64,000 nucleotides of DNA from the NCBI GenBank assembly GCA_035308165.1, contig DATGHC010000080.1, positions 62,001 through 126,000 of the forward strand. Reading direction: 5' to 3'. The translations under genes were made by a program, and so were the position numbers. This DNA comes from DASTCZ01 sp035308165. Lineage in GTDB: Bacteria; Acidobacteriota; Terriglobia; Acidiferrales; UBA7541. The notes beneath the pieces are model-generated. The model ran no database searches and was not told where the DNA came from. It saw nothing but the letters and a program-made list of their open reading frames with translations. The number at the start of each line of letters is the position of its first letter. The first letter of the stretch is position 1. Shown here one piece after another: positions 34,571 to 43,282 of this stretch.

Positions 34571-34778
34571 ATCAGGAGGAATTTACAATAAAACTCAGAA
34601 TCTTTACAGACCAGCTCGCCCCAGACTTGTGCGTCGGCATGCCTTCCTCTCAATTCGGCTCCGAGAAGACCGGCCCACCAATCCGAAATCATCGCCGTGC
34701 TAAAATTCAGTCCACCGGAGTCCTTCAATGGAAGTGGAAGTCCGCTTGGTATGAGGAGTTATGGACGAGGGGAAACCG

Positions 34779-35144
34779 ATGGAGCATAGCCGAGTAATTG
34801 ACCTGAACGCATTTGTACCAGCAAGAGATTTCGATCTCTCGAAGCGGTTTTACTCTGACCTCGGATTCACTCTCGTGTGGGGGAATGACGAAATTGCACA
34901 GCTTCAGATTGGCTCATTTCGCTTCCTGCTCCAAGGCAATTTCTACGTGAAGGAACATGCCGGAAACTTCATGATGAGTTTGACGGTAGAAGACGCGGAT
35001 GTCTGGTGGAACCATATCGAACGTATCGGGCTGAACGAGAAGTACGGTCCGCACATGGCAAAGCCGCCCGCTTTGCAACCTTGGGGATTTCGAGTGCTTT
35101 ACCTTTCGGATCCCACTGGCGTTTTATGGCATATAGCCGACTGA
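34779..35144 (+). CDS. VOC-superfamily (glyoxalase/bleomycin-resistance-like) protein
   Basis: A 121-residue protein with one vicinal-oxygen-chelate domain: VIDLNAFVPARDFDLSKRFYSDLGFTLVWGND at the start and GFRVLYLSDPTGVLWHIAD at the end. These are typical paired beta-alpha-beta-beta-beta modules. Residues such as the first-strand metal histidine are absent (LNAF), so a ligand-binding or resistance role is as likely as a metalloenzyme. The start at 34779 (MEHSRV) has GAGGGGA upstream; ATG 34761 is also in frame. Confidence 0.85.
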   Translation: MEHSRVIDLNAFVPARDFDLSKRFYSDLGFTLVWGNDEIAQLQIGSFRFLLQGNFYVKEHAGNFMMSLTVEDADVWWNHIERIGLNEKYGPHMAKPPALQPWGFRVLYLSDPTGVLWHIAD

Positions 35145-35214
35145 AAAAAAGAATAAGGAGACGAAGTAACGTTGCGGCCTTGCAGGATTTCTTCGTTTCT
35201 TCCTGCCTGATTTG

Positions 35215-37101
35215 CTAGGGCAGCTTTGTCGTGAATAGCGAGAGCAGGGCGGCCAGATTCAGATTGTAATCTATGTTCACGTTCTCGCCGTTCGTTCTTA
35301 TATTTCCCACCGAGTTCGCGTCATTGCTCGTCAGGGGCGCCCAAGATCCATTTGGCTGCATCAGGAATACATTGGTCATATTGATGTTCATCTTGCCAGT
35401 CAAAGTGAAATCAGCAGGAACCTTGATTTTATTGCCGGCTGGGAAATCGTAAGTGAAGCCAGCAGGAAGAATCTGGAATCCGATTGAGCTTTGAATGATG
35501 GACTGGGGTGTGAATAAGTTTTCGATCTTGAGATTCACTTCGCTCGGAAGGGTCAAGTCGATAGCCGGGCACCCCCCCGACACCTTGAGCCCGGCCAGGT
35601 CGCAGTCAGGCGGGAGGATCTTCAGGCTGAACAAGACACGTGGAGCTTCATCCACGAAGATGTTTCGGTAAATGGGGGGCTGCACGTGACCGAAAATTGT
35701 GCCGGGGACCATCAAGGAAACAATGACGCCGTTGTCCTGGTGCGCCAGGAGGTCTTTTTCATCCGCCTTCCAACTGGGATCGGGTGTGGGGTCCGGCCAA
35801 TCAGTTCTTACAACGTATAAGCCGTCAACCAAATCAAAATCTCCCGGATAAATATTGAGCCAGCCCAGGTTCACTACACCGCCAGAGGCGTTCTGCCAGA
35901 CGGTGGCATTCGTGACAGTGACGGACGGGCCCCACAATTCCAGAGAATCGTCACCGGCGCGGACAAAAACATTGGATGCGGTGGTTCCCGCTCCCATCCG
36001 GAATGCGTCATTGTTGCCGTTCCAGCCGAGGATTTTCACGTTGTTCACGATCCCGGCTGAAAGTATGGCCAGGGCGCTGAAGTCGTTGTCCCACTCAATA
36101 ATCCCATCTAGAACGAGGTGGTCTGGATATTCGGGCGTGCCGTCCACAGAGATCGACTCAAGGCCGTCAGCCCGGTGATCGTCGAACAAACGGCACTGCC
36201 GGTAGGCGTAATTGAAGAGGCTGCCATCCAGCACGCCGGGACCGTAAATTCGCCTAACGTGGCTCGCGTTGCTTTGCTCGAACCGAAACTTCCCCTGCAC
36301 CCAGGCTTTTGGCCCCAGGAAAATGGTGTTGATGTTGACCGGCACCTGGTACACCTGTGCTCCAGCCCCTTCCACATCTGTCCCTTTATCGAATGCAATG
36401 GGGCTCTCGAAATCCAAAGTGTCATAAGTAGAAACGTCCACGAGATCGGCAGTCGAGTTGATAAGTTTTACGTTGCCGGTCGGCGCGCCGTATTCGGGGT
36501 TTAGGAAGAAGACCAAACCTTGGATGGCGCCTCCCTCCGTGGCGGATCGGCCCCACCACAGGATGAATTGCTCTCCCGCAAAATTCGGAGCGGTCCTCCT
36601 GAAGATTTCCACCGTGCCATCGGGCATCAAAACAGAAGGAATTCCCTTGGCCGCTGGCCTGACATAGACATGATCGCTGGCCAGAAAGGAGCCGTCCCAT
36701 CGCTTTGTCACGCGGAGTTGGACATTGGCGTTCGGGTGAGCCGGAATGCTGACGAACGACATCGAAGTATTTGGGTAGGCGGCGTATTTCGTAGAGGGTT
36801 GAAACGGGGATGCGGTCGTTCCGCCATAAATGCTGATGTAAACGCGGGAATCGGTCCAATTTCCGCCGTCAACCCTGTATTGGACTGCATATCGGTCCGA
36901 AGTTAGCGGGTAAGTTGAAGGCGGATTGGGGTTCTGCGGCGTGCCCGGATAGATTGCCGCCAGATCAGCGGCATCCGTTGCGGCCATACACTGTGCGGTG
37001 GCGACTGAAGGGCACACTACCAGAAGCAGCAACAAAACTGCGAAACTAAGTTTCCTCAAAATCATCGATGTATTTCCGACGCTCCATTGGTCGAACAGCA
37101 T
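35215..37101 (-). CDS. secreted GH49-like right-handed beta-helix glycosidase
   Basis: A 628-residue exported protein. The signal peptide is ~1-37. An N-terminal beta-sandwich (RYAVQYRVDGGNWTDSRVYIS ... VRPAAKGIP) looks like the GH49 N-terminal domain. A beta-helix with IYGPGVLDGSLFNY, VKILGWNGNNDAFRMG, RAGDDSLELWGPSV and TVWQNASGGVVNLGW follows. In dextranase and isopullulanase these loops hold the three catalytic aspartates; here NND and DD are intact. A dextran/pullulan-type or related alpha-glucan substrate is inferred. The ~100-residue C-terminal region (LTLPSEVNLKIENLF ... LNLAALLSLF) is beta-rich. GGAGG lies 9 bases before the ATG. It lies 59 bp downstream of a paralogue and is probably co-transcribed with it. 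Confidence 0.75.
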   Translation of the reverse strand: MLFDQWSVGNTSMILRKLSFAVLLLLLVVCPSVATAQCMAATDAADLAAIYPGTPQNPNPPSTYPLTSDRYAVQYRVDGGNWTDSRVYISIYGGTTASPFQPSTKYAAYPNTSMSFVSIPAHPNANVQLRVTKRWDGSFLASDHVYVRPAAKGIPSVLMPDGTVEIFRRTAPNFAGEQFILWWGRSATEGGAIQGLVFFLNPEYGAPTGNVKLINSTADLVDVSTYDTLDFESPIAFDKGTDVEGAGAQVYQVPVNINTIFLGPKAWVQGKFRFEQSNASHVRRIYGPGVLDGSLFNYAYRQCRLFDDHRADGLESISVDGTPEYPDHLVLDGIIEWDNDFSALAILSAGIVNNVKILGWNGNNDAFRMGAGTTASNVFVRAGDDSLELWGPSVTVTNATVWQNASGGVVNLGWLNIYPGDFDLVDGLYVVRTDWPDPTPDPSWKADEKDLLAHQDNGVIVSLMVPGTIFGHVQPPIYRNIFVDEAPRVLFSLKILPPDCDLAGLKVSGGCPAIDLTLPSEVNLKIENLFTPQSIIQSSIGFQILPAGFTYDFPAGNKIKVPADFTLTGKMNINMTNVFLMQPNGSWAPLTSNDANSVGNIRTNGENVNIDYNLNLAALLSLFTTKLP

Positions 37102-37160
37102 GGGTTCTTGCCTCCATTCCTTTTCGCCGCGAGTGGCCCGGTAGCACGCGAATCCAGGAC

Positions 37161-38966
37161 TTACTTCGGGAAGCTTCCAGCAAGAACCGAAAGGAATGCA
37201 GCCGGATCGAATTTGTAGTTGACGGTTACGTCGTCACCTTGCTTCACCACTTTGCCCGTGACGAATACGTTGGTCAGGTTTATTTTCATGCAGCCCATGA
37301 GTGTGTATACGTAGGGAAGAACCGGACCGGCATTCGGGTAATTGATTAGAGTTTCAAATCCGATCGAGTTCTCTTCAATGGAAGGCGGCGTGAAAAGATT
37401 CTCGATGTTTAGATTCAGCACACTCTTTAGCATCAAGTTTATCGGGACAGGACAGCCCGCCCCCTCAAATGAAATCAAATCGCAATCCGGAGGGAGAATC
37501 TTCAGGCTGAGCAGCACCTGTGGACGATCTTCCACGAAGATGTTCTTAATTAGCGATGGTTGAGACATGCCGAACGTGGTGCCAGGGACCATCATGGAGG
37601 CGATGACCGCGTTGTTCTGGTTGTTCAGGCTAAAGTCCGGGCCGGTCATACTAAAAGTGGGATCCGTGGGAGTTAGCCAGTCCGTCTTCACAACGAAGAG
37701 ACCGTTGATTTGGCAATTTTCGCCCGGTGAATTGTCGAGCCAGCCCAGGTTGACGACCCCGCCGTTGTAGTTTTGCCAAACGGTGGCGTTGGTTATGTTG
37801 ACGTAGGAACCCCACACCATCAGGGAATCGTCGCCGGCGCGAATGAAAACGTTGGACACATTGGTATTCGACCCGAGCACGATTCCGCCATTGACGGCGT
37901 TCCAACCCATGGACTTCACATTGTTGACGGTGCTGTCGATTAGGGGATCCGTGGTGGCGTGATTGTGATCGGAAATAACAATCCCGTCCAAGAAGAACGT
38001 GTCGGGAACCTCATTGGTGCCGGCCGCTTCATAGGTGATCGCGTGGTAGCCCTGATCCGCAAAACCGCTCCCGCCGTGGCAAACCCGAAGATCGTACTCA
38101 AACCGGCTCACGTCCAGCACTCCCGGACCGTAAATCGTTCTCAGGTTTCCGCCACTCTGCTGGAAACGGAGCTTTCCTTGCACCCAGGAGCCGGGTGAAA
38201 AATAAAGGTTACGAATGGCCGGGGGTATAAGGAGTGCATTTGCTCCCGTCCCGATTGTGACACCGCCATCAAAGACCACCGTATCAGTCCCGGGTGCGGG
38301 ATCGAGATCTGGAGACATAGCACCCGACACTGTCATTACGTTGGCGCCTGTCGGCGCTGGGTATGGCGGATCGAGAAAAATGGCTAGCCCTCCCGTGGCG
38401 GCGCTGGTAGAGCCGTTGCTCCACCACAAGAGAAATTGATCGCCGTTAAAATTCGACGCTGTCCGAGTGGAAAGTTGGGCAGTGCCGTCACTCGCCAGCA
38501 AAACGGGAATCCCCTTCGCGCTCGGCCGCACATACACGTGGTCGCTCGGCTGAAAACCCGAACCGCCCTTCTTGGTCACGCGGAGCTGAACCAGCGTACT
38601 CGCGCTCGCGGGAATGCTCACAAACGACATTGATGTTTCGAGTGCTGTGTATCCGGTCTGATAATTGACGGACGGCGACGAAGTGGTCCCACCGTAATAG
38701 CTGATGTAAACTTGGGCATCGGTCCAGTCTCCTTGCCCCAACTTATATTGCACTGCATACCGGTCCGAAGTCATCGGGTATGTCAACGGGGTATCCAGAT
38801 AGGTTGCCTTTGGGATTGCGGCGCACGCCGGTGAGGATGAGTTGGGCAAAATCGTTTGTGCAAAAGCAGCCGGAGAGTACACGGGCAGCAAGTGAGCGGC
38901 GATCACAAGACTCAGGATGTGCACGGTGCGGAAACTATTCTTCGGTCTTTTCGATGTACGTTGCAC
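37161..38966 (-). CDS. secreted GH49-like beta-helix protein with an altered active site
   Basis: A 601-residue paralogue of the downstream gene, with the same order: signal peptide (~1-36), N-terminal beta-sandwich (RYAVQYKLGQGDWTDAQVYIS), beta-helix (TIYGPGVLDVSRFEY, RAGDDSLMVWGSYV, TVWQNYNGGVVNLGW) and the same C-terminal region. The loop that reads GWNGNNDAFRMG in the neighbour reads GWNAVNGGIVLG here, so the expected catalytic Asp is missing. It may bind glycan without cleaving it, or use a different acid. The start is GTG 38966 with a near-perfect GGAGGAGGTG. It is transcribed divergently from the winged-helix/propeller regulator, which may control both. Confidence 0.75.
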   Translation of the reverse strand: MQRTSKRPKNSFRTVHILSLVIAAHLLPVYSPAAFAQTILPNSSSPACAAIPKATYLDTPLTYPMTSDRYAVQYKLGQGDWTDAQVYISYYGGTTSSPSVNYQTGYTALETSMSFVSIPASASTLVQLRVTKKGGSGFQPSDHVYVRPSAKGIPVLLASDGTAQLSTRTASNFNGDQFLLWWSNGSTSAATGGLAIFLDPPYPAPTGANVMTVSGAMSPDLDPAPGTDTVVFDGGVTIGTGANALLIPPAIRNLYFSPGSWVQGKLRFQQSGGNLRTIYGPGVLDVSRFEYDLRVCHGGSGFADQGYHAITYEAAGTNEVPDTFFLDGIVISDHNHATTDPLIDSTVNNVKSMGWNAVNGGIVLGSNTNVSNVFIRAGDDSLMVWGSYVNITNATVWQNYNGGVVNLGWLDNSPGENCQINGLFVVKTDWLTPTDPTFSMTGPDFSLNNQNNAVIASMMVPGTTFGMSQPSLIKNIFVEDRPQVLLSLKILPPDCDLISFEGAGCPVPINLMLKSVLNLNIENLFTPPSIEENSIGFETLINYPNAGPVLPYVYTLMGCMKINLTNVFVTGKVVKQGDDVTVNYKFDPAAFLSVLAGSFPK

Positions 38967-39163
38967 TATTCACCTCCTCCAATCGCTGTTTGGCATCACT
39001 GACTCCTTACTCGCGCCTGCATCGTGATCTCTTCCCGGCTCGGAGGCTCGATGGTAGACTGAGCTCCACCACGTCCCCGCGGATTACGGCACTTTGACTG
39101 AGGTGTTGCCTGGATGTCCTCAAAGGTGCATCAAGAAATTCTCAGGATTTCTCAGGGCTGGCT

Positions 39164-41338
39164 ATGGTGAATAAAGGAAAAGACTTATTTGAATTCGGCC
39201 CTTTTCGCCTGGATGCCCGCCAGCGCCTCCTGTTGCGCGAGGGCCAACCATTGCCCGTTCAGCCCAAGGCTTTCGATATCCTTCTGGTCCTGGTCCAAAA
39301 CAACGACAAACTCGTCCTTAAAGAGGACCTGATGAAGGCGGTATGGCAGGACACCTTCGTTGAAGAATCCAACCTCACGCAGAATATCTTCGTTCTGCGG
39401 AAAATTCTGGGGCAGACGGAGAGCGAAAACCGGTACATCGTAACCGTGCCCGGCCGGGGCTACAGATTCGTCGCAACGGTTCGGACCGTACCCGAGGGAG
39501 AAGAACGCGGGGCGGTCGTCGCCGAGATCCAGTCGCCGATGGACGGTGGAGATGACAGGGAGGCCCTGCCAACCCCCAAGCCGCACTGGTCGATGAGCCT
39601 CAGCCGGGTATTGTTCGGAGCAGCGATAGTGGTCATCGTGCTTCTGGTGGCTGCTGCCGTCATGATTTATTCGCCGCAACCGGTGCTCACAGTTCTGCGT
39701 GTTCGTCAGATCACACACACCGGTCGCATTGTGCCTTACAGCCGCGTAGTCAGCGATGGCACTCGCCTTTACTTCGCGGAAAGAATTGGAGGAACCGACG
39801 CTTTGGCGGAGGTGCCAGTTGAAGGCGGTGAACCTACGTTAATCTCGACCACCGTTCCCAGTGTACAGGTCTTTGATATTGATCCTGGAAAATCCAGACT
39901 TCTGCTCGGGACCCAAGGCACGGATTTTTACAATCCCCTCTGGGAGGTATCTACTTCCGGGGGCTCGGCCCGGCGGCTGAGCGATGTGCTGGCCTCCGAG
40001 GGCTCGGCCTGGTCGTCCGACGGGCGCGGCATTTTCTATGGCTATGGCACGCAGATTTATGAGATGTCCGATGGAAGCGGAGCCCCTCGCAAACTGGTCA
40101 CCGCATCAGGACTTATTCTTTCCGTCCGTTTGTCACCGGACGGCAGCCGTCTTCGATTCACATCGCAGGACATAAACTCTGGGGGTACTTCGCTGTGGGA
40201 ATCGACCGCCGATGGCCGCGATCTACGTCCGGTTCCACTTGGCTGGAAGAAGTTTGCACCGCAGTGGGGTGAAGGTGAGTCTCACGGCGAATGGACGCCA
40301 GACGGCAGGTATTTCGTATTCCGTTCCGCGCGAGATGGAGTCGAAGAGTTCTGGGCGATCAGCGAAAGGAAGAGCTGGTTTCATAGGAATGCCGCCGCCC
40401 CGGTACAGCTGTATGCCACCCCTGACCGCATCAGTGAGCCGCGATTTAGCCCGGACGGGAAAAAGATTTTCTTTGTCAGCTATCAGGAGCGGCGCGAACT
40501 GGTTCGCTACGATGGCGTCCAGAAATTATTTGTCCCGTATCTCGCGGGCATCCCCGTGCGGCTTCTGAGTTTTTCTCGCGATGGACAATGGGTTTCATAT
40601 CGAAATGAACTCGATGGCACTTTGTGGCGAAGCCGGGCGGACGGCACGGAAAAACTCCAGCTGACATTTCCTCCGATGGCGGCATATCACTCATCCTGGT
40701 CGGCAGATGGTAAGACCATTGTTTTCGGCGCCAGTCTTCCCGGGGAGGCATCGCACTTGTATTCGGTGCCATACGCCGGAGGAACTCTGCAAATGCTTGC
40801 GCCGAGTGACGCTTCCGACACTGAGCCGAGCTGTTCTCCCGACGGGAGGTTTATTCTTTTTTTGCGCCGTCCAAACAGTGGAAGCCAGAGCCAGCAATAT
40901 TCCATCTATCAACTGGATTTAAACACAAAGGCAACCAGCGTTATTACGGGTTCGCTGAATTTTGAGAGCCCTCATATTTCACCTGACGGCAGGTATGCAG
41001 CCGCGGTCGACACCATAAATCACAAATTGATGCTCTTGGATCTCGCCCAGCAGAAGTGGTCCGAATTGTCTGACGGGACCCCATACGGATGGGGAATGCG
41101 CTGGTCCTCCGACTCGAGGTACGTTTATTACCAGCACCCCGAAGAAGGCGAAGGGCAGCCCCTCTTTCGAGTTCGCATCAGCGATCGAATGGTGGAACAG
41201 ATCACTTCGACGCGCCAAATTCAGCGGTCCGACGTGCTCAGCTACACGATGACGGGCCTTACGCCTAAGAATGAGCCGCTGGCAACTCTCATTCACAGGA
41301 ATTCTGACATCTACGCTCTCGACCTCTATTTTCCTTGA
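39164..41338 (+). CDS. winged-helix transmembrane regulator with TolB-like beta-propeller
   Basis: A 724-residue ToxR/CadC-like one-component regulator. Residues ~8-105 form an OmpR/PhoB-type winged helix (FGPFRLDARQRLLLREGQPLP; KAFDILLVLVQN; the recognition part VEESNLTQNIFVLRKILGQ and the wing IVTVPGRGYRFVA). A linker and one membrane helix (149-169) follow. A periplasmic six- to seven-bladed PD40/TolB propeller comes next, with repeats such as FSPDGKKIFFVS, WSADGKTIVFGA, CSPDGRFILFLR, ISPDGRYAA and WSSDSRYVYYQH. It probably senses an extracytoplasmic ligand and controls nearby genes. It is divergent from the GH49-like pair with a 197-bp shared region. Confidence 0.92.
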   Translation: MVNKGKDLFEFGPFRLDARQRLLLREGQPLPVQPKAFDILLVLVQNNDKLVLKEDLMKAVWQDTFVEESNLTQNIFVLRKILGQTESENRYIVTVPGRGYRFVATVRTVPEGEERGAVVAEIQSPMDGGDDREALPTPKPHWSMSLSRVLFGAAIVVIVLLVAAAVMIYSPQPVLTVLRVRQITHTGRIVPYSRVVSDGTRLYFAERIGGTDALAEVPVEGGEPTLISTTVPSVQVFDIDPGKSRLLLGTQGTDFYNPLWEVSTSGGSARRLSDVLASEGSAWSSDGRGIFYGYGTQIYEMSDGSGAPRKLVTASGLILSVRLSPDGSRLRFTSQDINSGGTSLWESTADGRDLRPVPLGWKKFAPQWGEGESHGEWTPDGRYFVFRSARDGVEEFWAISERKSWFHRNAAAPVQLYATPDRISEPRFSPDGKKIFFVSYQERRELVRYDGVQKLFVPYLAGIPVRLLSFSRDGQWVSYRNELDGTLWRSRADGTEKLQLTFPPMAAYHSSWSADGKTIVFGASLPGEASHLYSVPYAGGTLQMLAPSDASDTEPSCSPDGRFILFLRRPNSGSQSQQYSIYQLDLNTKATSVITGSLNFESPHISPDGRYAAAVDTINHKLMLLDLAQQKWSELSDGTPYGWGMRWSSDSRYVYYQHPEEGEGQPLFRVRISDRMVEQITSTRQIQRSDVLSYTMTGLTPKNEPLATLIHRNSDIYALDLYFP

Positions 41339-41840
41339 AGGTGAGGGCAGTCAGTGGCAGGAATGCATGGCGACTGCGAATTGCGCGCCGTCGTTCGTTT
41401 ATGTAATTCTGTAGACGAGAGATCCCCTCGCATCAACAAAGTTCAACGGAGCTCGACAATCAGGTCGCAAACGTTTCAACACCATCATACGGAATCCACT
41501 AGAATCCAAAAACTTCAATAAGCCCTGGCTCCAGGTTCGGGACCAGGAGGGCGGGCCCTCCATTCTTTGAAGGATGGATTGTTGAATTGGCGAGAATCAG
41601 CTGCATGGCGCCTCATGCTGAACTGACCCAAGCATTTAGGCTTCCGGCCGTAGCGGCTTTCGGACGAGGGTTCGACTCCCCTTTACCGATGGGGTTCCAT
41701 ATGCGTGCAACGTTTATTTATCCCGCCGACGAGTTGACGATATATCTGCAGCGAAAAACCCTTCAAGTCAATAGCAGTAGCGAGGGCAACCACAAGTGCT
41801 TCGATAAATCTCTTTTCGCTAGTCTAAGCGTAAGTGTCTT
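41339..41840. other. non-coding interval with a tmRNA/tRNA 3'-end-like fragment
   Basis: 502 bp with no convincing gene. CGGACGAGGGTTCGACTCCC at 41661-41680 looks like the T-arm end of a tmRNA (the usual form has C in place of the A in GACGA), but the T stem and acceptor beyond it are degenerate. A LacI/PurR-like palindrome GCAAACGTTTC lies at 41467-41477. Both flanking genes end at this interval. Confidence 0.4.
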
Positions 41841-43211
41841 CTACGGTTCAGTGGTGATAGTAAAAGTTCGTGACGCAAAAGCGCGCGGCAAACCAGTGTC
41901 GCACCCGTTCAGGAAGAAAACCTTGCCGGTCAGCCGGATGTGACCCGCAGGCGCTCCGGGCGACATGAATGACGGATAGAATCCGTCAAATTGAGTTCCG
42001 TCTCCGGTTGAAGGACAGGGCTTCAGTATTTTCAAGCGAGAATTCTGTATCAACTCAGGCGTACTCCAGTCCTGAAGATCAAGACTCGTTGCCGTGGAAT
42101 AAAACCAGGAAGCATAGCCATCTTCGGTGGAGGAGTTGCAGACAAAAAAGAATAGATACAAGCCGAGATCATCGTTGTAACTGATCGAGGCCATGGTCTG
42201 TCTTCCCGGGCATGCCCCCAATGGTACTGGACCGCTATCCTGGCCGCCAATGCCGAGCTGGTTGAATGCGCCGTTGTACCATTTCGTGAAGGAGAGACGA
42301 TGATTGCCACCCTCGCGAAAGGGATAATGATCATCGTCAACCTTGGCGCGCGAAATGCGGACCAATCCATCACTCTTGCCGTTATTAGGACCTACGGCGT
42401 AATCGTAAACGACATAAATGTAATTCTCGTCCCCATGGTTTCTGTCTGCGAAAGCGGCGGGAAGCGCGTCTCCCATTGCTGCTGGGTTGGGCTCGGACGC
42501 CGGTTCCGGATTAGGCCCCTTGATAACAGGATGACGGCCCGGTCCGCCGAATTCGCTATTAATTGGACTCGGCCAAGTCATCCCGTAATCGGATGAGCGC
42601 GCAAGTCCAATCGTGGCGTAGTAAGGCTGCTGCCAGACTCCGCCGGGGCAGTGGTTTTCCGCCTCATAGAACATTAGAAGGTCTCCGGGAGGCCCGGCAG
42701 GATTTTGCAGGACGGTCCCGGGAGCGGAATAATTCTCGTCAAACTCAGTGTTGTATGTCGTATCGCAAGTAGTGAATTGAACAGGAGGATTCATTACTTG
42801 ATCGTTGTACCCGAGGTCAGCCGCAAAATCGAAATTCGTTAAGTCTGTGGTTTCGAGTACAACCGCTCCGCCATTGCCTCCTCTTATTTTGCTCGAAGCG
42901 AACACTAGGTACTTCTTCCAGAATGGGCCGGGCACTGGCTGAAAATCGTGCAGGGCCGAGAGCGGGATGAATGTCGTGTGCTCGTCGGGTATATCAACCA
43001 GAGTGCTGGGATAAGAGAGAGTGTCATCAGGTGTTGAAACCGAGATCGACTTGATCATTGGGTAGTTTGGGCCGGAGTGGCCGCCAGCCCGCGAGTTCGA
43101 GGATTTTGGCCGCGCGAGGGCCCTCTCAGGCAGTCGAAGGGCAATCAGGGCAAGAGCACTCAGCGTCAGAAAACAAGTCACCAAAGCACTGCAAGCTTGT
43201 CGTGAAGTCAT
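41841..43211 (-). CDS. secreted beta-propeller-like protein A, unknown function
   Basis: A 456-residue exported protein; the signal peptide is about residues 1-34. The chain resembles five-bladed glycosidase-type propellers: repeated WSTPELI, MTWPSPIN and YLVFASSKI strands, ASISYNDDLGLYLFFFVCNSS, and GFYPSFMSPGAPAGHIRLTGKVFFLNGC. It shares ordered motifs with the next gene (ENYSAPGTVLQNP/LNYADPGTIFIDP; TKWYNGAF/MNWYNGSF; SWFYST/AWFYST; final RTFTITT), so they are paralogues. Conserved cysteines suggest disulfides. No catalytic triad could be assigned with confidence. GGAGAAC precedes the ATG. Could be a GH43/GH117-like hydrolase or a glycan-binding protein. Confidence 0.7.
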   Translation of the reverse strand: MTSRQACSALVTCFLTLSALALIALRLPERALARPKSSNSRAGGHSGPNYPMIKSISVSTPDDTLSYPSTLVDIPDEHTTFIPLSALHDFQPVPGPFWKKYLVFASSKIRGGNGGAVVLETTDLTNFDFAADLGYNDQVMNPPVQFTTCDTTYNTEFDENYSAPGTVLQNPAGPPGDLLMFYEAENHCPGGVWQQPYYATIGLARSSDYGMTWPSPINSEFGGPGRHPVIKGPNPEPASEPNPAAMGDALPAAFADRNHGDENYIYVVYDYAVGPNNGKSDGLVRISRAKVDDDHYPFREGGNHRLSFTKWYNGAFNQLGIGGQDSGPVPLGACPGRQTMASISYNDDLGLYLFFFVCNSSTEDGYASWFYSTATSLDLQDWSTPELIQNSRLKILKPCPSTGDGTQFDGFYPSFMSPGAPAGHIRLTGKVFFLNGCDTGLPRAFASRTFTITTEP

Positions 43212-43282
43212 TGAGGTTCTCCATTTTCAATCGATCAGTTTTCCAGAGGTGTGGGGACCAGCCGCCGGCCTGATCAATTCCA

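Noticed and set aside
41587..41943. 118-codon plus-strand frame in the interval after the regulator gene
   Set aside because: It runs through the tmRNA-like fragment into the end of the opposite gene, with no domain or start signal.
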